A stretch of DNA of 28,048 nt from a virus. The stretch lies in the IMG/VR virus record IMGVR_UViG_3300032132_000760, positions 1 to 28,048 of that record. The stretch is one strand, 5' to 3'. Under the pieces are notes generated by a model. The model was not told the origin of the DNA. It saw only the letters and a program-made list of their open reading frames with translations, and made no database searches. Positions within the stretch are counted from its first letter, which is position 1. Each line of letters opens with the position of its first letter. This document shows, one piece after another, positions 12,994 through 20,047 of the stretch. A program made the position numbers and the translations under genes.

Positions 12994-13851
12994 GTGTCTG
13001 AATTAATCACAGCAGCCTTTGTTCAGCAATACAAAGGCAACATCCATATCGCGTATCAGCAAGCGGCTTCGAAGCTGCGCGAGGCTGTCAATATTGAGCC
13101 TCAGCAGGGCGAGTTCGCTTACGTTGATATATTGAGTGCCACGACTGCACAGCCTTATTCAGGACGTGCGTCAGATACCACCTACGTTGACAGCATCCAC
13201 ACCCGTCGCCAGCGAGCGCTTCAGGACTATGTCTGGAGTGACTTGATTGACATGAGCGACAGAGTCCGCACCTTGATTCAGCCAGACAGCGCGTACGTAA
13301 CGAACTGCGCGATGGCATTTGGGCGTCGGACGGACGAGACAATTTTCACGGCGTTCAACGCAAGCGTAAAAGAAGGCAAGACCGGGTCAACCACCACGGC
13401 TTTTGATACTTCCAACTATCAAATTGCCCACGGCTCGGCCGGGCTTACACTGGCTAAAATTATTAGCGCCTCAAAAACGCTCAACCTAGGGGACGTCCCG
13501 ATGGACGATAGGTACTTTGCTATCGACCCGGCCGGCCTCGAAGACTTGCTTGCCGATTCCACCATCACAAGCGCGGACTACAATACTTTGCGAATGCTCC
13601 AGAGCGGCACCTTCCAAGGCGTGTTCATGGGATTCAAATGGATTGTGAGTACGTTAGTGCCGAAGTCTGGAAGCACGTACAGCGGGTTTGCGTGGCACAA
13701 GCGCTCGATGAGCTTGGGGATAGGCAAAGACTTGAACGTGAAAGTCACTGAGCTCCCCACGAAAAATTTCAATACGCAAGTCTGGGCGAGCATGATGCTC
13801 GGAGCAGTTCGTGTTGAGGACGCTGGAGTCGTAGAGGTTCAGTATCAATAG
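12994..13851 (+). CDS. Major capsid protein
   Basis: 285-aa major capsid protein of the short podovirus/BPP-1 (Bbp17) type. Diagnostic stretches: residues 1-27 (SELITAAFVQQYKGNIHIAY, QQAASKL), 66-92 (DSIHTRRQRALQDYVWSDLI, DMSDRVR) and the C-terminal beta domain (FNTQVWASMMLGAVRVEDAG). Length suits this compact class. Start is GTG at 12994 with AAAGGAG eight bases upstream, a strong site for a high-copy protein. The 73-base gap before it is the largest in the structural operon, but I see no promoter in it. Followed by the cement gene. Confidence 0.93.
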   Translation: MSELITAAFVQQYKGNIHIAYQQAASKLREAVNIEPQQGEFAYVDILSATTAQPYSGRASDTTYVDSIHTRRQRALQDYVWSDLIDMSDRVRTLIQPDSAYVTNCAMAFGRRTDETIFTAFNASVKEGKTGSTTTAFDTSNYQIAHGSAGLTLAKIISASKTLNLGDVPMDDRYFAIDPAGLEDLLADSTITSADYNTLRMLQSGTFQGVFMGFKWIVSTLVPKSGSTYSGFAWHKRSMSLGIGKDLNVKVTELPTKNFNTQVWASMMLGAVRVEDAGVVEVQYQ

Positions 13852-13876
13852 ACACATCAAATAAGGAGTAGAACAC

Positions 13877-14359
13877 ATGGCCTTTACTGGCTCACCTGTC
13901 AACGCCACCATTTATCAGAATCAAGTGGATGGCGATGGCACAAAAAATGTTACGGCCGACGTAACCGGCAAAATGCGTATTGCACGTTTTTCATATACGC
14001 ACGCTGCGGGGGCGGGGGTTGGAGAAATCAACTTAGTGAAGTTGCCTCCCGGCAAGACTCGCGTGCTTACCGACTTGTGTCGTCTCGTGACGACTCAGTT
14101 CGCGAGCAACGCGGATTTACATATTGGACACCGCGCCTACACCAATTTAGCGGGCACCGCGGTAGCTGAAGACGACGATGTTTTTGGTGCCAACATCGAT
14201 GCGGGTGGCGGTGCAATAGACGCCGCGTTTACTTTGCCCGCTGGCGGAATCAAAGAATTCGACAGCCGTGGCGAAGTAGGCATTTATGCGATGGTCGACA
14301 CCGGCAACATCGAAGATGACGACACAATAAACGGTTATATCGTTTACACGAAAGACTAG
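13877..14359 (+). CDS. Capsid cement / decoration protein (Bbp16-like)
   Basis: 160-aa beta-rich protein downstream of the capsid gene. Gly/Thr/Ala-rich strands (KMRIARFSYTHAAGAGVGEI; GKTRVLTDLCRLVTTQFASN; DLHIGHRAYTNLAG; EVGIYAMVDTGN) and a final IVYTKD match the general look of the BPP-1 Bbp16 cement family, which decorates and stabilises the capsid. Strong ribosome site AAGGAG eight bases before the ATG at 13877. Followed by a UUCG hairpin and the tail tube A gene, so it closes the head genes. The family assignment rests on gene order and composition, not a search. Confidence 0.8.
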   Translation: MAFTGSPVNATIYQNQVDGDGTKNVTADVTGKMRIARFSYTHAAGAGVGEINLVKLPPGKTRVLTDLCRLVTTQFASNADLHIGHRAYTNLAGTAVAEDDDVFGANIDAGGGAIDAAFTLPAGGIKEFDSRGEVGIYAMVDTGNIEDDDTINGYIVYTKD

Positions 14360-14366
14360 GTGTCAT

Positions 14367-14388
14367 CGGGGGGCCTTCGGGCCCCTCG
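14367..14388 (+). other. UUCG-capped hairpin between head and tail genes
   Basis: A 9-bp stem (CGGGGGGCC with GGCCCCTCG, one G-U pair) closed by a TTCG tetraloop, 8 bases after the cement gene stop and just before the AAGGAG of the tail tube A gene. There is no T-run. Such exceptionally stable hairpins often act as 3' stabilisers or processing/attenuation points that set a high head to low tail expression ratio. Confidence 0.7.
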
Positions 14389-14400
14389 TAAGGAGTTTGA

Positions 14401-14967
14401 ATGGCTGACAGTGAAACCGCCATCTGCAACATGGCGCTTATGCGCCTGGGCCAAAAGCCAATCCTATCGCTGACGGACGGTTCGAATCAGGCACTGACTT
14501 GCGCCACGTTTTATGAGGCGACGCGTGACAGCGTGCTTGCCGCGTTTCCGTGGGGGTTCGCGATGGCCAGAACGTCACTTGCGGCGGACGGAGACGCACC
14601 GTCGTTTGAGTTTGACGTAGCGTACAGTCTGCCGGCCGATGTCATAAACGTCTCGGAGGTAGACTTCGACCCTGACGATTACCCGTGGCGTGTCGAGGGA
14701 GGAAAGATTTTAACGGATGCCCCCGCGCCCATATACATCACGTACACTTCGCGGGTAACCGACACCACGAAATTCGACCCGCTTTTTGTGGATGCTCTCG
14801 CAGAATATCTAGCGGCAGACATCGCCTTCCCCATTACAAGGAAAGACACGCTTCGGCGAACGCACCTTGCGGTGGCCGAAGCAAAACTCGCTATTGCTCG
14901 CTCGAGAGATAGCCAGCAGGGAAGTCAGCAAGAATTCGAAGCAAACGATTTAATTGAGGTTCGTTGA
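14401..14967 (+). CDS. Tail tubular protein A (T7 gp11-like)
   Basis: 188-aa tail tube/adaptor protein joining portal to nozzle. Residues 5-25 (ETAICNMALMRLGQKPILSL) and 36-60 (FYEATRDSVLAAFPWGFAMA, RTSLA) are hallmarks of the gp11 family, as are 72-100 (DVAYSLPADVINVSE) and 126-145 (DALAEYLAADIAFPITRKDT). The 188-aa length matches T7 gp11 (about 196). AAGGAG lies seven bases before the ATG. It is followed without a gap by tail tubular B, as in T7-like phages. Confidence 0.93.
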   Translation: MADSETAICNMALMRLGQKPILSLTDGSNQALTCATFYEATRDSVLAAFPWGFAMARTSLAADGDAPSFEFDVAYSLPADVINVSEVDFDPDDYPWRVEGGKILTDAPAPIYITYTSRVTDTTKFDPLFVDALAEYLAADIAFPITRKDTLRRTHLAVAEAKLAIARSRDSQQGSQQEFEANDLIEVR

Positions 14968-17070
14968 TTGCCCAGAGCACCCGTTTTACAAAATTCATTC
15001 TTGAGTGGGGAAATATCACCCCGTTTATTTGCGCGCTCGGACTTCGAAAAGTTCCACTCCGGTGTAGCAGAATTATTGAACTACATCATCTTGCCCCACG
15101 GAGGAGTCCGCCGGCGCCCCGGACTGAAATTCGTGGCAGAGGTAAAAACCTCCTCGGCCAAAACGCGTCTTCTCCCTTTTTCATTTAGCGACGAGCAAAG
15201 TTATATCCTAGAGCTCGGAAATGGGTACATCCGCTTTTATAAAAATTCCGCAAAGATAGTTTCTGGCGATACGGACGCGAGCATCGCAAACGGAACCTTC
15301 GCCTCTGACATCGCGAGTTGGACGGCGCGCAATGCCGGCACGGGCGCCGTTACACATGAGAGCACGAACGATACTTTGAAACTTACGGGCGCTGGTTCCG
15401 GCAATGAGGCGCGTGCGTATCAGTCTGTGACGGTGGGCTCAAGTTATCGAAGCAATGAGCACGTCATCAAGTTTCGCGTTTATTCAGGCACTGCGAAATT
15501 TCGCATCGGTACGAGCGCCGGCGGGGAGCAATTATTTACAACGGCTGAATTTGAAAAAGGCTACCATTGCGTTGCCTTCACGCCCGGGGCTTCTCCGGTG
15601 TATGTCGAATTTGAAGAGAACGAGAGCGCTTCGTGCGAAGTCGACGACATCTCTCTTGTTGATAACGCGCAGATTGAAATCGATAGCCCCTACGCTACGG
15701 CGAACCTGTTTCAGCTTCAACGCAGTCAGTCAGCGGACACCATGTGGCTCACACATCGTCTGACGAAGCCCTACAAGCTGACGCGGAGCGGACATACTTC
15801 TTGGTCGCTTACCGAGTACACGCCAACAGCCGACCCATTCACATCGACGAATAACTATCCGGGCGCGGTTGGATTCTGGAAAAACCGGCTGTGGTTTGGC
15901 GGCACCGAGGCAAACCCAAACACCGTTTACTCCACAAAAGCCGGAAACGTCGAAGACATGACAACGGGCACCGATGCCGACCACGGCATCACCATCGCGC
16001 TCTTTGATGGCGAAGTGAACAAAATTGTTTGGCTTCGTTCTGCCGGCAACCTTCTTGTAGGAACAGTCGGGGGAGAGCACGAGCTCTCCGGGGATTCGGA
16101 TGGCGTGGTCACCCCGGGCTCCATCTCGAGCGCCGACGCGACAGAGCATGGATGCGCGCTTGTGCGGCCAGAAAAAATAGGCTCGGCGGTTGTGTTCCTG
16201 CAACGCGCAGGACGAAAGTACCGTCAAATTGTTTTTGATTTAAACACAGAAAAACTTGTGGCTCCTGATTTAACAATTTTAAGCGAGCACATCACCACGG
16301 GCGGAATCACAGAATTTTCTTACGCTCAGGAGCCTGATTCGATTCTTTGGGGAGTCCGTTCCGACGGAACTCTTATATCAATGACATTTATGCGCGACCA
16401 AAATGTTGTGGGATTCGGTAGGCACACCACGGCGGGTTCTTTTGAGACTGTCGCAACAATTCCGCACCAAGACGGTGACAGGGACCAGACTTGGGTAATC
16501 GTCTCGCGCACGGTGGGGGGTGCCACAAAAAGGTACGTAGAATATTTTGATGACGGTGACGGATTTTACGGAGTTCTGGGTACGGATAGCGCGCTCACTC
16601 TTGTCTCCGGCTCCGCGCAATCGAGCGTTTCGGGGTTAACTCATCTGGAAGGGCTGTCTGTTGATATTGTAGGAGACGGGGCGGTCTATCCAAGGGCGAC
16701 AGTTTCTTCTGGTGCAGTCGCGCTCTCTCCAACTGCTAAGGACATAGAGGTAGGCCTCCCATATACATCCACCTTAAAGACACTACGCCCTGCCACTCAG
16801 GACGGCGTCATTGAATCCAAAAAAGTATCTCGCTCCAGAATCATCGTTCGCCTCTATCAAACTATCGGCCTGACGGTAAACGACCAGCTTGTTCCGTTCC
16901 GCTCCTCAAATGATGAGATGGACCAGCCCCCGGACTTATTCACCGGCGAGCTCGAGATAATCGAATTGAACTGGGACGAGGACGGGGGTGTGGTGACAGT
17001 GACGCAAACACAGCCTCTTCCTTCCACAATCCTGTCCGTGTCTGGAGACATCGAGTGGGCGGATACCTAG
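14968..17070 (+). CDS. Tail tubular protein B (T7 gp12-like nozzle) with inserted CBM-like domain
   Basis: 700-aa nozzle protein. Residues 1-100 are the gp12 signature (FLSGEISPRLFARSDFEKFH; ILPHGGVRRRPGLKFVAEVK; YILELGNGYIRFY) and 240 to the end resume typical gp12-like beta propeller (NNYPGAVGFWKNRLWFGGTE; GGEHELSGDSD). Residues about 103-233 are an inserted jelly-roll resembling carbohydrate-binding modules of the CBM4_9 type (NGTFASDIASWT; AYQSVTVGSSY; CEVDDISLVDN). It begins with TTG: GAGG lies eight bases upstream and no ATG is in place, and homologues begin MPRAP in the same way. The end overlaps the next gene by TAGTG. The insert may bind capsular or lipopolysaccharide sugars. Confidence 0.92.
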   Translation: MPRAPVLQNSFLSGEISPRLFARSDFEKFHSGVAELLNYIILPHGGVRRRPGLKFVAEVKTSSAKTRLLPFSFSDEQSYILELGNGYIRFYKNSAKIVSGDTDASIANGTFASDIASWTARNAGTGAVTHESTNDTLKLTGAGSGNEARAYQSVTVGSSYRSNEHVIKFRVYSGTAKFRIGTSAGGEQLFTTAEFEKGYHCVAFTPGASPVYVEFEENESASCEVDDISLVDNAQIEIDSPYATANLFQLQRSQSADTMWLTHRLTKPYKLTRSGHTSWSLTEYTPTADPFTSTNNYPGAVGFWKNRLWFGGTEANPNTVYSTKAGNVEDMTTGTDADHGITIALFDGEVNKIVWLRSAGNLLVGTVGGEHELSGDSDGVVTPGSISSADATEHGCALVRPEKIGSAVVFLQRAGRKYRQIVFDLNTEKLVAPDLTILSEHITTGGITEFSYAQEPDSILWGVRSDGTLISMTFMRDQNVVGFGRHTTAGSFETVATIPHQDGDRDQTWVIVSRTVGGATKRYVEYFDDGDGFYGVLGTDSALTLVSGSAQSSVSGLTHLEGLSVDIVGDGAVYPRATVSSGAVALSPTAKDIEVGLPYTSTLKTLRPATQDGVIESKKVSRSRIIVRLYQTIGLTVNDQLVPFRSSNDEMDQPPDLFTGELEIIELNWDEDGGVVTVTQTQPLPSTILSVSGDIEWADT

Positions 17071-17474
17071 TGCCTTTTAAATCTTTTCATCGTGCGGAAA
17101 TTTTGGGTGGATTGAATTCTATGCCGGCAAGCATGGTGGCTGAGCTTGAGCGGTCCCTGTCTTTCACTTTAATGCTCGATAAAAAACCTATTGCGGCAGG
17201 GGGCATTATTACGTTGATGCCGGGAGTAGGTTCTGCTTGGGTGTTCGTTTCCCCGGCAGTAAAAGAGAATGTGCATCGCTTCCATAGAACGGTAGTTCGG
17301 AGTCTTCGCTCTTTCTTGCCAAAATTTCGGCGAATTCAGGCGGACGTTCATGATGAATTTACGATGGGGCACCGTTGGATTAAATCGCTTGGTTTCGCGT
17401 TTGAGTCGACGATGCCGCTCGCTGGCCTATCCGGTGAAACGCTGAAGCGATACGTAATTTTGAATAAGGATTGA
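17070..17474 (+). CDS. GNAT-like small virion-associated protein (gp13 position)
   Basis: 134-aa protein. Start GTG at 17070 overlaps the nozzle's stop (TAGTG); an earlier GTG at 17055 is possible but overlaps more. Residues 35-62 (MLDKKPIAAGGIITLMPGVG; WVFVSP), 78-97 (SLRSFLPKFRRIQADVHDEF) and 98-116 (TMGHRWIKSLGFAFESTMP) follow the GNAT acyltransferase pattern, with W-x-x-x-L-G-F-x-x-E at the usual motif-B position. T7 gp13, a virion protein in the same place, also has a GNAT-like fold. Acetyl-CoA binding residues (Q/R-x-x-G-x-G/A) are not evident, so it may be structural. It couples to the next gene through a TGATAATG junction. Confidence 0.7.
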   Translation: MPFKSFHRAEILGGLNSMPASMVAELERSLSFTLMLDKKPIAAGGIITLMPGVGSAWVFVSPAVKENVHRFHRTVVRSLRSFLPKFRRIQADVHDEFTMGHRWIKSLGFAFESTMPLAGLSGETLKRYVILNKD

Positions 17475-17476
17475 TA

Positions 17477-18274
17477 ATGGCTGACCCCGTAACTTGGATT
17501 TACGTACTGGCGGCCGCGACAGCGGTAAGTGCTTACTCGTCTTATGAAACTGGAAAAGGCCAGCAGAGGGCGATGAACAAAAACGCCGACTTGGCGCGTG
17601 TGGAAGGAATGCACGCGCAGGAAATGGCGGAACGAAATAACGAGCTTCTTGCTTTAGATATCACACGTGCGGAAGAAATAAATGAATTAAACCAAAAGAT
17701 TATTAGTGCAGACATTGAATTTGAGAAGCAACAGGAGGCGCGACGTCAAACATTAATCGAGACTGACAAAGAACGCGTTGACCGCGCTTCCACGGAAAGC
17801 CGGGAAGAGGTGGGCCGGGAGGCAAGTCGAATCCGGGCGAGACAGCGTGCCGTGTTTGCGTCTCGCGGAATCAATATCAGCATGGGAACTCCGATGTCGT
17901 TGCTCGCGGAGGTGGGGGAGGACGAACAGCGACTGATGGGCCGAATTGCTTTTAATGAAAGCTCCGCCTTAACGGATTTGGTGACGGAGGCAGATATATC
18001 TGCCACGCAAAGCGAACGCTTCCTCGGCAAGTTGACGGGAGAGAAAGCGGTTATCGGGAGGCAAACAACGGAAACAGTTCGGCGGCTTCGGAAAGAGCAG
18101 CAGATACAAACGTTCCGTGGGGCGACTGTCGTGGCTCAGCGCGCCATACAGCAGGACATTTACACCTCGAGAGCGCGGGAGGCGCGGAAGGCTGGTTTCA
18201 CCACGGCGGTTTCTACTGTGCTGGGCGGGTCCGCGAAGACATACAAATTCGGTTACGACACGGAGCTTTGGTAA
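17477..18274 (+). CDS. Internal virion protein (T7 gp14-like)
   Basis: 265-aa internal core/ejection protein. The ATG at 17477 (AAGGA before it) is chosen over TTG at 17471. Residues 5-21 (VTWIYVLAAATAVSAYS) are a hydrophobic N-terminal segment that could cross the membrane, followed by a long coiled coil (about 25-120, MAERNNELLALDITRAEEIN; EKQQEARRQTLIE). Residues about 122-160 (RARQRAVFASRGINISMGTP, MSLLAEVGEDEQRL) are the gp14-family signature S-Q/R-R-A-x-x-A-S-x-G-x-x-x-x-x-G-x-P. On infection it should form part of the trans-envelope DNA channel. Next gene starts 3 bases after its stop. Confidence 0.9.
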   Translation: MADPVTWIYVLAAATAVSAYSSYETGKGQQRAMNKNADLARVEGMHAQEMAERNNELLALDITRAEEINELNQKIISADIEFEKQQEARRQTLIETDKERVDRASTESREEVGREASRIRARQRAVFASRGINISMGTPMSLLAEVGEDEQRLMGRIAFNESSALTDLVTEADISATQSERFLGKLTGEKAVIGRQTTETVRRLRKEQQIQTFRGATVVAQRAIQQDIYTSRAREARKAGFTTAVSTVLGGSAKTYKFGYDTELW

Positions 18275-18277
18275 TAA

Positions 18278-20047
18278 ATGGCGTTACCTAATATTCAGAT
18301 TCAGCTTAGGAGTACCCCGAAGCCGGGGCGGACAGAACGGCCGCCGCTGTACGCATCGCCGCAACGAACGCCTCTGTTCCCTATTAGTGCGGGTCAGGGG
18401 CCGCGATACAAGCTCGACGAGTTTAGCGGCAGTGCAAAGCAAATGGCTGAGATGGCAAAAGCCACCACAAATCTCATTGGAACTGTCGGAGAGGTTCAGT
18501 ACAAGAAGCGGCTGGCTGAAGACAAGATGACAGCTACCGAGATTTTGAACGACATCAGTGTAGAGGTGAACGACAGCCTCAACAGCATCAGGACCGCCGG
18601 GTACAACACTGAACAATTTACAATGGAAGCAAACCGGACAGTTGATTATTTCTGGAAGCAGGCCCGGGAATATACTGCCGACTTAGTGCCCGCCGCACGG
18701 GCCGCGTTTTTAGCTCGTGCAAAAGCGGAGCAAACCAAATCTTTTATCGCAATCCAAAAAGAATCTAATGAGCGTTTTACTTCTGGTTTGCGGGGACGGT
18801 TTGAGCAAGAGCTTCCGTTGCTAATTGATAAGGCTGTAAAAAGCGACAGTGCCGAAGAATTGTCCTCAAAGTTAAAAAGTGTCATCGACCATATTAGTTC
18901 TCAGCGCGGCGTGACAATGGACGATGAAGACGTCGAGAAACGTCTGCAAATCGCAATGAAAGATGTTTATGTGGGCCGGTTTAAATTGGATGCCCGAAAA
19001 GACCCGGAAGCCGCTCTGAATATGCTGGCATCTAAAGAACTAAAATTTCCAGGAATAGGCCGCACGATTCATTTATCCCCGAAAGATGTGGAATCACTCA
19101 CGGTGTTTTCTTCTGCGCTGTTTACGAGAAAAATTAAATTACAAGAGCGTGCGGATAAAAAAGCACAACAGGACAAATTAAGAAGCGAAAAAGATACTGC
19201 AAATTCTTTCTACACATTAATTGGGAGTGGTGAGGATGTCCGTGTAAATGCTATTGCGGCCGCGGATGCCCTCGGTGACCAGCTTCGGCCAGTCCTTCAA
19301 TATAACAAAACGATGGTGGATGCCCGCGCCTCCGGGCATAAATCAAATTCCCTCGCGGCGGTGCGGACGGCGCATTCCGTTCAAACTGGAATCAACCAAT
19401 TTGAGGGTACGCCGGGATTTGGAAGTCCGTTCACGCACGCTGATATTCGGGCCTTGGTGAAAAACGAAAGTTTGTCTTTCATGGATGGGATAACGCATAT
19501 GTCCACTCTCGCTTCCACCCAGCAAAGGATGCGAGGAGAAAAGAATACAACTCGAAATACGCTGGTTGCCGCAGGAAAGAAGTTCATCAGCAACGTCATG
19601 CAGGAACTTCGAATCCCGGGACTGCCGTCCAAAATGACGGCCGACCAATCCCTTTTGTTAGCCAACGCACAACTCGAGTTTGCGAGCCGAATTGCGCGGG
19701 ACGCAAAAAATAAAGCAGACGTAGCAGAAGTTGCTCAAGAAATCGCATACAAGTATGCGCGTGTTGGCGCCCACAATCTTCTTAGTAACTGGAAATCCAT
19801 TCGGGCCACAATCCCATACAAAAACGAGACGGAAATATTTGAAGCATACCGCAAAAATAAAATATCCCTTGATGAAAGAAACCGCATGACCAACCTTCTG
19901 GGGCACCTCGACGCGATTAAAGCGGCTTCATATCAATTAAAGACAGTGACGCCTACGACGAAGAAGAAACCACCAGAAAAAGGGTTCGGTACTACGGTGT
20001 GGGATTTAATTTTTGGGGCCCATAAACCGAAAAGAGCAAACCCATAA
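18278..20047 (+). CDS. Internal virion protein (T7 gp15-like)
   Basis: 589-aa largely helical protein in the gp15 position of the ejection module. The head is Pro-rich (residues 1-45, ending FPISAGQGPRYKLDE), followed by a long helical region (about 60-560: EVQYKKRLAEDKMTATEILN; ADLVPAARAAFLARAKAEQT; KSLFAI-type patterns). It ends with a Lys/Pro-rich tail (TTKKKPPEKGFGTTVWDLI). Assignment as gp15-like is by position, size (T7 gp15 is 747 aa) and helical content rather than strong motifs. The ATG at 18278 follows double stops; its end overlaps the next gene by TAATG. It probably forms the periplasmic channel part of the ejectosome. Confidence 0.75.
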   Translation: MALPNIQIQLRSTPKPGRTERPPLYASPQRTPLFPISAGQGPRYKLDEFSGSAKQMAEMAKATTNLIGTVGEVQYKKRLAEDKMTATEILNDISVEVNDSLNSIRTAGYNTEQFTMEANRTVDYFWKQAREYTADLVPAARAAFLARAKAEQTKSFIAIQKESNERFTSGLRGRFEQELPLLIDKAVKSDSAEELSSKLKSVIDHISSQRGVTMDDEDVEKRLQIAMKDVYVGRFKLDARKDPEAALNMLASKELKFPGIGRTIHLSPKDVESLTVFSSALFTRKIKLQERADKKAQQDKLRSEKDTANSFYTLIGSGEDVRVNAIAAADALGDQLRPVLQYNKTMVDARASGHKSNSLAAVRTAHSVQTGINQFEGTPGFGSPFTHADIRALVKNESLSFMDGITHMSTLASTQQRMRGEKNTTRNTLVAAGKKFISNVMQELRIPGLPSKMTADQSLLLANAQLEFASRIARDAKNKADVAEVAQEIAYKYARVGAHNLLSNWKSIRATIPYKNETEIFEAYRKNKISLDERNRMTNLLGHLDAIKAASYQLKTVTPTTKKKPPEKGFGTTVWDLIFGAHKPKRANP

